Positions 47,604-57,244 are shown, counted from the first letter of the stretch. The stretch is DNA of 64,000 bases from Arcobacteraceae bacterium (GCA_023138835.1 JAGLOP010000004.1:1-64000), one strand, 5' to 3'. Made by a program: numbers and translations. The notes: generated by a model not told the origin, from the letters alone.

Positions 47604-48315
47604 TAGAAGTTTCATCATTTATATTTACTTCTAAAATATCAACATTTGGTTTTAGTTTTTTAGCTTCTTTTTTTTCATTTTCAATATCATAATCAATATA
47701 TGGAAGTAGGTCAGTTTTTGTTATTAGTATTAAATCGGCTTTTCTAAACATAACCGGATATTTTGCAATTTTATCATTTCCTTCTGGAACACTTACAAGT
47801 ACAATATTTAAATGAGTTCCTACATCATAAGAAGCTGGACATACTAGATTCCCCACATTTTCTACAAAACATACATCTATCTCATCCAAAGGCATAGCAT
47901 GTAACCCTTTATGCACCATAAAAGCATCAAGATGACAAGCAGTTCCTGTTTGAATTTGGAAAGCAGGTATCCCGCACGCATTTAATCTGTCAGCATCTTT
48001 GGATGTTTCTAAATCACCCTCAATTACTCCAAATTTAAATTGAGCATATTGTGAAAACTTTTCAAGTAAACTTGTTTTACCACTTCCAGGACTACTCATA
48101 AGATTGATTGCCAAGACGTTATGTTTGTCAAAGTGGCTGCGGTTATGAGAAGCTTCATGGTCGTTTTTATCTAAAATTTTCTTTATTATATCAACTGTTT
48201 TTTTATCATTTAGTTGTGGGTTGCTGTGAATATTTGTAAGAGAGTCACCATGATTATGGTGGTGTTCATCTTCATGCGAGTGTTCGGTTATACTGCACCC
48301 GCAATCTTGACACAT
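47560..48315 (-). CDS. hypB: hydrogenase nickel-insertion GTPase HypB
   Basis: A 251-residue GTPase that works with HypA. The N-terminus has CQDCGC-type cysteines and a histidine cluster (HSHEDEHHHNHG, residues 12-23) that can store nickel. 'NLMSSPGSGKTSLLEKF' is the P-loop, and 'GIPAFQIQTGTACHLDA' carries the metal cysteine/histidine of the G domain. 'LILITKTDLLPY' is the guanine-specificity loop. Its start shares one base with the stop of the upstream 57-aa gene. The 3' end overlaps the CHAD gene on the other strand. Confidence 0.95.
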   Translation of the reverse strand: MCQDCGCSITEHSHEDEHHHNHGDSLTNIHSNPQLNDKKTVDIIKKILDKNDHEASHNRSHFDKHNVLAINLMSSPGSGKTSLLEKFSQYAQFKFGVIEGDLETSKDADRLNACGIPAFQIQTGTACHLDAFMVHKGLHAMPLDEIDVCFVENVGNLVCPASYDVGTHLNIVLVSVPEGNDKIAKYPVMFRKADLILITKTDLLPYIDYDIENEKKEAKKLKPNVDILEVNINDETSIKKVCDWISASLPS

Positions 48316-48488
48316 CAGTTATTTCCTTTAAAAAAATATTTAAAAATGTAAAAACCTGTAACCACGCCCACTAGTAACAGTAAAAAATCAACTATATGAA
48401 AAGTACCGAAAATATGTGAGTGGTGTTCGGTCACACCATGCGCAAACATATTTAATAAAAATAATTGAGAAATCAATATATACTTCAT
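48315..48488 (-). CDS. 57-aa exported His-rich membrane microprotein coupled to hypB
   Basis: The frame runs from ATG at 48488 to TGA at 48315, which overlaps the hypB start by one base (TGATG). AAAAAAGG lies 7 bases before the start. The product has a signal-peptide-like start (MKYILISQLFLLNMFA), a histidine segment H17-G-V-T-E-H22-H23-S-H25 plus H31, and a membrane helix (about residues 33-50) ending in a lysine-rich tail. Cleavage after Ala16 would leave His as the first residue, a known way to bind Cu or Ni. I do not recognise the family; nickel handling for hydrogenase is inferred from position. Confidence 0.62.
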   Translation of the reverse strand: MKYILISQLFLLNMFAHGVTEHHSHIFGTFHIVDFLLLLVGVVTGFYIFKYFFKGNN

Positions 48489-48532
48489 AGAAAAACCTTT
48501 TTTATAAATTTGAATTTATTCTAAGCATTATA

Positions 48533-50953
48533 CTACTTTAAACCTTTGCCCTCAAGTTCAACTACAACTTGTCTCATTCTCAATATTGAGTCCGGATTTA
48601 AAGAGATAGAGTCAATATTATTTTCAACTAAGAATTTGGTAATCTCAGGGTAATCAGATGGTGCCTGTCCACAAATACCAATATATTTACCCTTTTTCTT
48701 ACATGCTTTTATAGCCATCTTTAACATTCTTTTCACAGCTTCATTTCTCTCATCAAATATATGTGATATCAAAGCACTGTCCCTGTCTACCCCTAAAGTC
48801 AATTGTGTTAAATCATTTGAACCTATACTGTATCCGTCAAAAACTTTTAAGAATTCATCTGCAAAAATAACATTGCTTGGTATCTCACACATTGCATAAA
48901 TTTCTAAAGTATTTTTACCTTGTATCAAACCTTTTTTATTCATAATCTTTATAACTTTTTTACCCTCAACTGGTGTTCTTACAAAAGGAAGCATTATTTT
49001 TACATTAGTCAGCCCCATCTCATCTCTTACTTTTTTTAAAGCTTCACACTCCCACTCAAATGCTTTTTGATACTGCTTAGAGTAGTATCTGCTAGCACCT
49101 CTAAAACCTATCATTGGATTCTCTTCATCTTGTTCGTAAGCTTTTCCACCCGGCATATTTTTATATTCATTTGATTTAAAATCGCTTGTTCGCACAATTA
49201 CCGGTTTGGGATAAAAAGCAGCTGCTATCATGGCTATACCTTGAGAGAGTTTATTGATAAAAAAACTTTTTGGGTCTTTATAGCCTTTTATAAATTTTTT
49301 TATTTTTTGTTCATCCTGAACTTTGATGCCGTTTTGCATATCAAAAAGTGCCATTGGGTGGGCTTTTATATAGTTGTTTATAATAAACTCCATTCGAGCT
49401 AGTCCAACCCCTTGATTTGGAAGTTTTGAGAATAAAAAAGCTTTTTTGGGATCACCGACATTCATAAAAAGTTTGGTTTTAGGCTCTTTTAGATTTTTAA
49501 TATTTATCTTTTGAATCTCGTACTTTAGTATCCCCTGATATACATAACCGGTTTCACCGTCGGCACAACTAACAGTAACTTTATTTCCATCTTTTAAAAG
49601 TTTTGTAGCGTTGATACAACCAACTACGGCAGGAACTCCTATCTCTCTTGCTACTATTGCTGCATGACAAGTTCTACCGCCTTTGTTTGTCACTACCGCT
49701 GATGCCTTTTTCATCAAAGGTTCCCAATCTGGATCAGTTGTATTGGCAACTAAAATATCACCATCATTAAAAAGATAAGATTGAGATAGTTTTGTTATGA
49801 TTTTAACAACACCCGCACCTATTTTATCTCCGACTGCCTGCCCTGATATGAGACTTTTTTTATCATTTTCTTTTACTAAAAGTTTATAATTTTTTAATAT
49901 ATATTTTTTATTTTCTTTTTGTTTTTTATTTTGTATAGTTTCCGGTCGTGCTTGAACAATAAAAAGTTCATTGGTGTCGCCGTCTTTTGCCCACTCTATA
50001 TCCATAGCTCTATAAGACCCTGAAAGTTTTGAATAATGCTCCTCTATTTTCAAACCATAAAGAGCAAGTTTAATAATCTCATCATCATTAAGTGAAAAGC
50101 TATTTTGTTCTTTTTTGGTTAATGATATATTCTTGGTTTTATCTAGTTTTGCCCCGCTGTATATCATCTTCTTTTGTTTGGAACCTAACTGTTTTTTTAA
50201 TATGGTAGATATTCCTTTTTTAAGTGTTGGTTTAAAAACATAAAACTCATCAGGTATCACCTTCCCCCCAACAATATTTTCACCCAGTCCAAAAATAGAA
50301 TTTATCATAATCAAATCTTTTGAGCCCGTTTCCGTATCAATTGTAAACATTATTCCACTGCTTGATTTATCACTTCTTACCATCTTTTGAACACCAACAG
50401 AAAGGGCTACTTTTAAGTGATCGTATCCTCTACTTTGCCTATAACTTATTGCTCTGTCATTAAACAAAGAAGCATAACATTTTTTTACAGATTTCATAAG
50501 TTCTTTTTCATTGTTTATATTTAGGAAAGTATCTTGCTGTCCCGCAAAACTGGCATCAGGTAAATCTTCGGCAGTTCCAGAAGAGCGTATAGCTACATCA
50601 ACAGTTTTTTTGCCATATTTTTTAGATAATATTTTATATGCTTCTTTTATCTCATCAACTACGGCTAAAGGTATTTTGGCATTTAAGATTAACTCTCTAA
50701 TCTTTTTGCCTTTTTTTTGTAAATTTTTGATATCTTTTATATCTAAATTTAAAAGGATAGATTTTATTTTATCTTTTAAATTGTTTTGTTCTATTAAAAG
50801 CCAATATGCCTCACTTGTTGTAGCAAAACCATTTGGTATCTTTATCCCTAGCTTATCTAAAGAATTGTACATCTCTCCCAAACTGGCATTTTTACCGCCA
50901 ACAGAAGATATATCATCTATATCTATCTCACTAAAAAATTTTATGTATTTCAT
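48533..50953 (-). CDS. ppsA: phosphoenolpyruvate synthase
   Basis: About 806 residues; makes PEP from pyruvate, ATP and water, the entry to gluconeogenesis in organisms fixing carbon by the reductive TCA cycle. The ATP-grasp domain has '[13 protein letters not shown]' and '[21 protein letters not shown]' in part. The phosphohistidine is in '[13 protein letters not shown]'. The C-terminal barrel has '[16 protein letters not shown]' and '[12 protein letters not shown]' with its catalytic cysteine. A frame start exists at 50965, but GGAG 6 bases before ATG 50953 favours the latter. Confidence 0.94.
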   Translation of the reverse strand: MKYIKFFSEIDIDDISSVGGKNASLGEMYNSLDKLGIKIPNGFATTSEAYWLLIEQNNLKDKIKSILLNLDIKDIKNLQKKGKKIRELILNAKIPLAVVDEIKEAYKILSKKYGKKTVDVAIRSSGTAEDLPDASFAGQQDTFLNINNEKELMKSVKKCYASLFNDRAISYRQSRGYDHLKVALSVGVQKMVRSDKSSSGIMFTIDTETGSKDLIMINSIFGLGENIVGGKVIPDEFYVFKPTLKKGISTILKKQLGSKQKKMIYSGAKLDKTKNISLTKKEQNSFSLNDDEIIKLALYGLKIEEHYSKLSGSYRAMDIEWAKDGDTNELFIVQARPETIQNKKQKENKKYILKNYKLLVKENDKKSLISGQAVGDKIGAGVVKIITKLSQSYLFNDGDILVANTTDPDWEPLMKKASAVVTNKGGRTCHAAIVAREIGVPAVVGCINATKLLKDGNKVTVSCADGETGYVYQGILKYEIQKINIKNLKEPKTKLFMNVGDPKKAFLFSKLPNQGVGLARMEFIINNYIKAHPMALFDMQNGIKVQDEQKIKKFIKGYKDPKSFFINKLSQGIAMIAAAFYPKPVIVRTSDFKSNEYKNMPGGKAYEQDEENPMIGFRGASRYYSKQYQKAFEWECEALKKVRDEMGLTNVKIMLPFVRTPVEGKKVIKIMNKKGLIQGKNTLEIYAMCEIPSNVIFADEFLKVFDGYSIGSNDLTQLTLGVDRDSALISHIFDERNEAVKRMLKMAIKACKKKGKYIGICGQAPSDYPEITKFLVENNIDSISLNPDSILRMRQVVVELEGKGLK

Positions 50954-51011
50954 ATTATGCTCCATATGTATAATATTTTAATATTTGATTATATTCCAAA
51001 TTGTATTAAAT

Positions 51012-52358
51012 TTATAAATAACTTACAATTTCCGAAACAGTAGGGTGTGCATGAATCATATTCTTTAAGTCATTATATGTAAGTTTTTTTTCAATTGCTA
51101 ATACCAGTTCATGAATAATCTCTGTTGCCTCTACTCCTATAATAGAAGCGCCTAGAATCATATCACTTTTAACACACACAATTATTTTTGCAAATCCAGA
51201 ATCATCTCCATAAATTTTAGCTCTTGCATTGACCTTGAAAAATGCTTTTTTAATTTCAATCTCATACCCTTTTGCTTTTGCCTCAATCTCTTTAAGACCG
51301 CAACTTGCAATTGCAGGATTGGTAAATATAGTTGTGGGTGTAATGTGAGTATTGGTATATTTCATATTTTCAATAATATTCTTTGCTGTAATTTTAGCTT
51401 CTGCATATGCTGTATGGGCAAAGGCAGGTGTGTCTATACAATCTCCAACGGCATAGATATTATTTTGTGATGTTTGAAATGATGGGCTAACCTCTATAAA
51501 TCCTTTTTCATCTTGTTCAACTCCGGCATTTTCAAGACCAAGCGCTTCACTGTACGGTACACGCCCGGTTGCACATAATACCAATTGGCTTTTGATGCTT
51601 TGTATAGTATCTGTTTGAATAATCAGTTCTACATTTTTTCCATTTTGTTTTACCTCTTGGATATTGGCAGATGTGATAACTTTTATATTTTGTTTTTTGA
51701 ATGTTCTTAACAGTGCTTTAGAGATATCTTCATCTTCAGTTTTAAGTAGTCTGGCACTTCTTGCTACTAAGGTAACATCAACACCAAATGCATTAAAAAA
51801 TGTTGCCGCTTCACACCCAATAGCACCGACACCTACAATTATAATTGATTTAGGAAGTTGATTTAGCTTAAACATATCATCACTTGAAATAATATCTTTA
51901 CCGTCTATTGGCAATAGTGGAGTTTCACCTATTTTAGAGCCTGTAGCTATAATACATTTATCAAAGCCAATTTTTTGGTTATTTACCTCAATAGAATTAT
52001 TATCAATAAAATGTGCTGTTCCATAAAGAGATTCAACGCCAGATTGTTCAAGCATCCATACTACGCCTGAACGAATCTCATTTTTTAATAAATTTGTTTT
52101 TTCCTTAAGACGGCTTAAGTTCAAATCCTCTGTTTGAACTGATACTCCACAGTCGTTGAAGTGTGAAATATTTGAGATAAACTTGGCACTTTGGAGGTAG
52201 TTTTTTGTTGGTATGCAACCCTCATTTAAACAAGTACCGCCTATATGCTCTTTGTTTTTTTCTACGAGTAAAGTTTTTACATCGGCATCTCCCAACTTTA
52301 ATGCCGCTTCATATCCGCCTGGACCTCCACCGATAACTATCACTTCATACTGTTTCAT
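51012..52358 (-). CDS. lpdA: dihydrolipoyl dehydrogenase
   Basis: A 448-residue FAD enzyme re-oxidising dihydrolipoyl groups with NAD+. 'VIGGGPGGYEAALKLGD' binds FAD, 'GGTCLNEGCIPTK' holds the redox cysteine pair, 'VGVGAIGCEAATFFNAFG' binds NAD, and the C-terminal 'HAHPTVSE' carries the catalytic histidine-glutamate pair. It overlaps lipA by 4 bases, and a lipoate ligase precedes that. No E2 or GcvH gene with a lipoyl domain is in the window, so its lipoylated partner is elsewhere. Confidence 0.93.
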   Translation of the reverse strand: MKQYEVIVIGGGPGGYEAALKLGDADVKTLLVEKNKEHIGGTCLNEGCIPTKNYLQSAKFISNISHFNDCGVSVQTEDLNLSRLKEKTNLLKNEIRSGVVWMLEQSGVESLYGTAHFIDNNSIEVNNQKIGFDKCIIATGSKIGETPLLPIDGKDIISSDDMFKLNQLPKSIIIVGVGAIGCEAATFFNAFGVDVTLVARSARLLKTEDEDISKALLRTFKKQNIKVITSANIQEVKQNGKNVELIIQTDTIQSIKSQLVLCATGRVPYSEALGLENAGVEQDEKGFIEVSPSFQTSQNNIYAVGDCIDTPAFAHTAYAEAKITAKNIIENMKYTNTHITPTTIFTNPAIASCGLKEIEAKAKGYEIEIKKAFFKVNARAKIYGDDSGFAKIIVCVKSDMILGASIIGVEATEIIHELVLAIEKKLTYNDLKNMIHAHPTVSEIVSYL

Positions 52359-53212
52359 GTTCCCTCCAAATATTCATGTGCCATATAGCTGCTTCGTGTA
52401 TATGGTGAACTTTTAATATATTTAAACCCCATCTTCATCCCAATATCTTTAAAATATTCAAACTTTTCTTGGTTCACATATTCTACGACTTCTGTATGTT
52501 TAAAAGACGGAGCTAAATACTGACCGATACTAAGATATTTGCAGCCAACATAAAGCAGATCTTCCATAAGATTTATCACTTCGTTATCTTCCTCTCCAAG
52601 TCCCAACATAATACCGCTTTTTGTAGCAATTGAAGAGTTAAAAGATGAGAGTATATTTAGAACTCTAAGTGAGCGCTCATATTGGGCACCCTTTCTTACC
52701 TCATAAAGTCGCGGTACTGTTTCAAGATTGTGCCCAATAATGCAAGCTCCACTTTTAGAGATTTTTTCCAGTGCCTCTTTGTTCTCTTTCATATCCGGTA
52801 TTAATAATTCCACTGTAATAGAGTTATCGACAGCTTTAATAGCACTTACTGTTTTACAAAAATGTTCAGCACCGCCATCGCTTAAGTCATCTCTGGTTGA
52901 ACTTGTAATAACTACATATTTTAAATCAAGTTGTTTAACAGCTTTGGCTATATTTTGAGGCTCATTAGAATTTAACGGCATTGGTGTCCCTTTTGAAACG
53001 GCACAAAAACTGCAATTACGGGTGCAAGCTGTACCCATAATTAAAAATGTTGCTTGATTATGTGCAAAACACTCACTTATATTTGGACACATAGCTTCTT
53101 GACAAACTGTATTTACTCCAGCTTTATCAAATAAAATTTCCATCTGTTTATCAAGGGTTGGAGTTATTTTTTTACGAAGCCAAAATGGCTTTGGTACAAG
53201 TTTATTTGCCAT
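52355..53212 (-). CDS. lipA: lipoyl synthase
   Basis: About 285 residues; a radical SAM enzyme inserting two sulfurs into protein-bound octanoate. The radical SAM cysteines are in 'GTACTRNCSFCAVSKG'. The auxiliary cluster cysteines are in 'CQEAMCPNISECFAH', and the conserved serine ligand is near the C-terminus ('SSYMAHEY'). ATG at 53212 was chosen over the 53236 frame start because it gives 'MANKLVPKPFWLRKK' with GGA 7 bases upstream. It overlaps the lipoate ligase gene by 11 bases and lpdA by 4. Confidence 0.92.
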   Translation of the reverse strand: MANKLVPKPFWLRKKITPTLDKQMEILFDKAGVNTVCQEAMCPNISECFAHNQATFLIMGTACTRNCSFCAVSKGTPMPLNSNEPQNIAKAVKQLDLKYVVITSSTRDDLSDGGAEHFCKTVSAIKAVDNSITVELLIPDMKENKEALEKISKSGACIIGHNLETVPRLYEVRKGAQYERSLRVLNILSSFNSSIATKSGIMLGLGEEDNEVINLMEDLLYVGCKYLSIGQYLAPSFKHTEVVEYVNQEKFEYFKDIGMKMGFKYIKSSPYTRSSYMAHEYLEGT

Positions 53213-53969
53213 ACAGATTCCAACTCTCTTTACCATATTTTTGAGTTATTAACTCTTCTACTTTTTGTTCTTCGGTTAAACTCAAACTATGGGAAACAAT
53301 ATTAATATCAAATGTTTTACAAAATGCCTCTATGATTAATTGTGTAAGTTGTCGATATGTTACCAAACTTTCCAACTGCTCCAAGGTTACTGCATTTTTC
53401 AGTCCAGAATCTTCTAAAAATACCGGTTCAAAAAGTGGTTTATCAATTTTTATTGGGATGGAGCCTTGTTGAAATAATGTTTTACTAGTATAACGCTGTG
53501 CATTTCCACCGATCTTTTGACCGTTTATAACAATATCATACTTTTCAGTACCAGCCAAACAGATATCTGAAGTTTTAGATTTTAGTTGTTCTTCCCCCGC
53601 ATAGTTGGCATTTAAACCCAGCTTTTTATAAAGATTTATAAGAAATCCACATAAAGTGCGATAGTTATCCTTAACCCCATTGGCTGCTAAAGATTCACGA
53701 GGAAGAATGAGAGAATAGGAGATGTCTTGCCCATGTACAAGTATACCTCCACCAGTCATACGGCGTACACAAGATAAATTTTGCTGCTTCATTTTATCTA
53801 AATCCACACTTTTTGATACATCAGAAAATCGTCCCAAACTAAGAGATGGTTTCCATCTGTAAAGTCGAAGAATCGGCAGGTCATTTTCTTCAAAAGTATT
53901 CAGCAAAGCCTCGTCCAATGCCATATTCCACACAGCATCTCCAACTCCAGTATCAATAAATCGCCACAT
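53202..53969 (-). CDS. lplA: lipoate-protein ligase A-like transferase
   Basis: A 255-residue protein of the BPL/LplA fold. 'WRFIDTGVGDAVWNMALDEA' opens it, 'CVRRMTGGGILVHGQDISYSL' in part is the lipoyl-AMP pocket, and 'NGQKIGGNAQRYTSK' includes the catalytic lysine. It could be a lipoate ligase or an octanoyltransferase of the LipM type that feeds LipA; pairing with lipA favours a role in making lipoyl groups from octanoate. First gene of the ligase-lipA-lpdA run. Confidence 0.83.
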   Translation of the reverse strand: MWRFIDTGVGDAVWNMALDEALLNTFEENDLPILRLYRWKPSLSLGRFSDVSKSVDLDKMKQQNLSCVRRMTGGGILVHGQDISYSLILPRESLAANGVKDNYRTLCGFLINLYKKLGLNANYAGEEQLKSKTSDICLAGTEKYDIVINGQKIGGNAQRYTSKTLFQQGSIPIKIDKPLFEPVFLEDSGLKNAVTLEQLESLVTYRQLTQLIIEAFCKTFDINIVSHSLSLTEEQKVEELITQKYGKESWNLYGK

Positions 53970-54020
53970 TTTTAGTTCGATTATAATTTCCTTTTGTTGG
54001 ATTTATCAGTATTTACTTTT

Positions 54021-54773
54021 TTACTTAGCCTGAAAAAACTTACTAAAATCTGTCGGAAATGGAAAGATTAGCGTATTTGTTTTATCACTAGAGATATCAT
54101 TCATTGTCTGAAGATATCGCAGCTGTATTCCCAAATCATTTTTACTAAGTACGCTTGCCGCTTTAAGTAAATTTTCACTAGCTTCCAGTTCCCCTTTTGC
54201 ATTAATCACTTTAGCACGACGTTCACGCTCTGCTTCAGCCTGTTTGGCAATAGCCCGAACCATACTCTCATCAAGATCTATATGCTTAATCTCAACATTT
54301 GAAATTTTAATTCCCCAAGTATCAGTTTGTTTATCGAGAATCTCTTGAATGTCAAAGTTTAATCGTTCTCGTTCAGCCAACATCTCATCAAGTTCATGTC
54401 CACCAAGAACTGAACGAAGAGTTGTCTGTGCAAGTTGGCTGGTAGCTGTATAAAAATCTTCCACCTGAATAATAGCTTTTTCGGGATCTAATACACGAAA
54501 ATAGACTACAGCATTGACATGAACTGATACATTATCATGAGAGATAACATCCTGCGTAGGAACATCAAGAACAATAGTACGCAGGTCAACCCTAACCATC
54601 TGCTGGATAAATGGAATCAGGATGATAAGCCCCGGTCCTTTGACACCTGTAAAACGCCCAAGTGTGAAAACAACACCACGCTGGTACTCTCGTAATATAC
54701 GGATAGCCATCCCTAAAAAAACGATTACAAAAGTGACTATATAAATTCCTGTCATTGGTACATCAAAATACAT
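54021..54773 (-). CDS. slipin (stomatin/prohibitin-family membrane protein)
   Basis: A 250-residue SPFH protein: one N-terminal helix (residues 7-25), then the band-7 domain with '[21 protein letters not shown]' in part, '[19 protein letters not shown]', and a helical coiled C-terminus ('[17 protein letters not shown]'). Such proteins form ring- or raft-like oligomers in the inner membrane. It follows the NfeD-type protease gene by 3 bases, a partnership conserved across bacteria and archaea in which the protease can cleave the slipin C-terminus. Confidence 0.9.
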   Translation of the reverse strand: MYFDVPMTGIYIVTFVIVFLGMAIRILREYQRGVVFTLGRFTGVKGPGLIILIPFIQQMVRVDLRTIVLDVPTQDVISHDNVSVHVNAVVYFRVLDPEKAIIQVEDFYTATSQLAQTTLRSVLGGHELDEMLAERERLNFDIQEILDKQTDTWGIKISNVEIKHIDLDESMVRAIAKQAEAERERRAKVINAKGELEASENLLKAASVLSKNDLGIQLRYLQTMNDISSDKTNTLIFPFPTDFSKFFQAK

Positions 54774-54776
54774 TTT

Positions 54777-56072
54777 TTACTCCTTAATTGGTTTAACTTC
54801 TAGTGTAAGACCAGAGAGTTTTACAACTTCAACTCTCTGATCAACTTTTAACTTAACTTTACTCTTGGCACTCCATCTCTCACCGTGACAATAAACATGA
54901 TAACCTTTCTCATTTGCCTTGGTCACTTTAGCAATAGCACCTACCATCTGTTGTGCGCCTGTGACTATCACAGCCTGGCGTGAACTTAAAAAGAGTCTCA
55001 TTACTAAAATAAAAAATGCGAGACTCACTAGTGTAAACGCTATGATTAAAGGGATGGATACACTGCTGCCTAAAGTATCTGCATCAAAAAGCAGCAGTGA
55101 ACCAAAGGCAAATGAGATAACCCCTCCTATACCCAATATACCAAATCCAGAGATAAAAACTTCTGCAATTATAAATAATATACCTAAAATAATCAGCAGC
55201 AACCCTGCATAATTAAAAGGGATCATATTGAGTGAATAAAGAGCAATTACCCCAGAAATTACACCGACTACGCCTGGAAATATCGAACCTGGATTCATCA
55301 ACTCAAAAAAGATGCCGTATATAGCTATAAGCAGAAATATATAAGCGATATTTGGATTGGTAATAATAGATAGAAAACGAGTTCTCCAATCGGCTTTATA
55401 GTTAATTACTATAGCCCCTTGAGTTTTAAGAGTTATACTCTTTCCTGTGACTTTGACTCTTCTGCCATCTAGTTTAGTTAAAAGCTTTTTGGTATCATCA
55501 GCTATTATATCTATAACTCCAAACTTAAGAGCATCTTGGGCAGATAGACTTTTGGATTTTTGCACAGCATCTAAAGCCCAAGAGACATTACGGTCATTGA
55601 GTTCGGCTAGACTTTTGATGTAAGCCATGGCATCATTTATAGCTTTTTTTTCAAGAGTAGATATTGTGCTGGTGTTTGAATCTGCAATCTTGGATATTGG
55701 CATCAGACTAACAGGAGTGGCAGCACCAAGATTTGTTCCCGGTGCCATAGCTGCCACATGAGCAGCGTATAAAAAATAAGTTCCTGCACTAGCAGCTCTC
55801 GCGCCTTTTGGAGAGACATAAATTATAACGGGGATAGAAGAGTTTACAATCTCCTGAATCATCTCTCTCATAGATGTAGCCAGCCCTCCTGGAGTATCAA
55901 GTTCAATCAATATCATCTGAGCATTTTGACGCACTGCAACTGCCATACCCTCTCTAAGATAGCTGCTGCTGGCAGGACCAATGGTACTCTTTATCTCTAA
56001 TTTTATAATAGTAGTTGCTGCACCAAAAAGTGGTAAAAATATTAAAAGTAACAAAAACAGTAAGCGTTTCAT
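54777..56072 (-). CDS. NfeD-family membrane serine protease
   Basis: A 431-residue protein: signal peptide, ClpP-like protease domain (about residues 20-225), four or more membrane helices (about 235-370), and a C-terminal OB-fold NfeD domain. 'LIELDTPGGLATSMREMI' and 'SPKGARAASAGTYFLYAAHVA' in part carry the substrate groove and the catalytic serine (in ASAGT); a lysine in 'TLEKKAINDAMAYIKSL' probably completes the Ser-Lys dyad. It acts on membrane proteins, with the slipin as likely partner. Confidence 0.9.
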   Translation of the reverse strand: MKRLLFLLLLIFLPLFGAATTIIKLEIKSTIGPASSSYLREGMAVAVRQNAQMILIELDTPGGLATSMREMIQEIVNSSIPVIIYVSPKGARAASAGTYFLYAAHVAAMAPGTNLGAATPVSLMPISKIADSNTSTISTLEKKAINDAMAYIKSLAELNDRNVSWALDAVQKSKSLSAQDALKFGVIDIIADDTKKLLTKLDGRRVKVTGKSITLKTQGAIVINYKADWRTRFLSIITNPNIAYIFLLIAIYGIFFELMNPGSIFPGVVGVISGVIALYSLNMIPFNYAGLLLIILGILFIIAEVFISGFGILGIGGVISFAFGSLLLFDADTLGSSVSIPLIIAFTLVSLAFFILVMRLFLSSRQAVIVTGAQQMVGAIAKVTKANEKGYHVYCHGERWSAKSKVKLKVDQRVEVVKLSGLTLEVKPIKE

Positions 56073-56140
56073 CTTGTACCCCTTTCAATCTTATTTTATT
56101 TATAAACTTATAACTGCAGAACTAATAAAAGATTTGTAAC

Positions 56141-57013
56141 TTAAGGTATATAAACCAAAATATCAGATGGTGATTCTTTCATCAAAAATGATGCAGTAGA
56201 ACCAAATAAAAATGATTTTATATTTTTTGTTCCATGTGAACCTATGATTACCAAATCATTATTATTTTTTTCTATAAGATTTATCAAATCATCATCAATG
56301 CTGGTTGAACTTTCTATAAGATTACCTTTTTCTATACCAACACTTTTTTTAAATTTTTCTAAATGTTCATTGGCATGAAATTCCATTCTTTCATTTATTA
56401 ACTTTTCATCCTCGGGTCCAAAACTATAAAAATCTATATCATAACTATTTGCATATTGATAAAGATATGCCAATTTCATTGATTCTTCATCAAAAATCTT
56501 TTTTGCAAATAGAATGCTTTTTTGAGAAAATTCTGACACATCAGTAGGTATCAATATATTTTTATAATATTCATTAGCTTGATTTTTTATTACAAGTACC
56601 GGCAGATGACTATTTTGTGTAACTTTTTGTGCAGTTGAACCAAATTTCTTTGTTGTTATATCCTCTTTGCTATGTGCTCCTAGAATAATTATTTGGGCAT
56701 TTTCCTGCTGTGCTATGTGAACAATTTTATCTGAAGCATCACCTCTGCTAATCAAGACAGAATACTTAATATTTGTATCTTTGTTTAGTTTTTCAACTTT
56801 CTCTTCTATTTTTTTCTTTATTTGGATTTCATCTATCTCTTTGATCTCTTCACCGCCAAAAAAATCAGGCTTATCAAACCAAGGAACATCAATTGTATGA
56901 ACAACTGTTATTACACAGTTTCCCTTGTTTGCTAATAATAATGCTCTTTTCAACACTTCATCCGCCATCTGTGAATTATCTATTGCTGCTACAATTCTAT
57001 TTAAAGTTCCCAT
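56141..57013 (-). CDS. tandem universal stress protein
   Basis: A 290-residue protein with two Usp domains (about 1-145 and 150-290). The first ends 'ILGAHSKEDITTKKFGSTAQ' and the second 'IIGSHGTKNIKSFLFGSTASFL'; the second has the G-x2-G-x9-G-S pattern more completely, so it may bind ATP while the first may not. Stress or energy-state roles are usual for the family. Its upstream region is shared with the triple-sensor kinase gene and contains the 11-base repeats. Confidence 0.86.
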   Translation of the reverse strand: MGTLNRIVAAIDNSQMADEVLKRALLLANKGNCVITVVHTIDVPWFDKPDFFGGEEIKEIDEIQIKKKIEEKVEKLNKDTNIKYSVLISRGDASDKIVHIAQQENAQIIILGAHSKEDITTKKFGSTAQKVTQNSHLPVLVIKNQANEYYKNILIPTDVSEFSQKSILFAKKIFDEESMKLAYLYQYANSYDIDFYSFGPEDEKLINERMEFHANEHLEKFKKSVGIEKGNLIESSTSIDDDLINLIEKNNNDLVIIGSHGTKNIKSFLFGSTASFLMKESPSDILVYIP

Positions 57014-57107
57014 TTTATTTCCTTTTATTTTATAGTATCCTTATCGTTCTACATTTAATATGTAAATAATGGTGATACTAACTTACCTAATATTATAAAA
57101 TAAAAAT

Positions 57108-57190
57108 GTGGCAAAATTGTGACATTAATTGACTATTTCTTCAATTTATCAAATAATACCACAATTTTGCCACAATTTTGCCACAATTTT
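57108..57190. repeat. helically phased 11-base repeats with an inverted copy (putative operator)
   Basis: CCACAATTTTG occurs three times in tandem at exactly 11-base steps (57159, 57170, and 57181 with its last base changed). GTGGCAAAATTGTG at 57108-57121 is the perfect 14-base complement of 57160-57173 and lies about 50 bases upstream. The spacing of one helical turn is that of an operator for a regulator binding one face of DNA. It sits between the uspA-like gene and the sensor kinase gene. Confidence 0.65.
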
Positions 57191-57221
57191 TTGTACAATA
57201 AATAGGATATGAATAATGTAC

Positions 57222-57227
57222 TATAAT
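57222..57227 (+). promoter_or_regulatory. -10 element of the sensor kinase operon
   Basis: TATAAT lies 18 bases before the GTG start codon at 57245. The ribosome-binding site GGAAGGA follows it. The third 11-base repeat ends 31 bases upstream, so a bound protein would lie just upstream of RNA polymerase, consistent with activation. Confidence 0.55.
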
Positions 57228-57244
57228 AAGAGGAAGGATACAGA

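Noticed and set aside
25537-48488. A complete hydrogenase gene cluster
   Set aside because: Only maturation genes (hypA, B, C, D, E, F) are found; no large or small [NiFe] subunit with its CxxC motifs is present in the window.
50511-50981. 156-codon open frame on the plus strand opposite ppsA
   Set aside because: An antisense frame of a well-conserved gene with no family features; open only because of codon bias in ppsA.
57108-57190. Short CRISPR array
   Set aside because: Repeat units of 11 bases follow each other without spacers, and no cas genes are in the window; an operator is the simpler reading.
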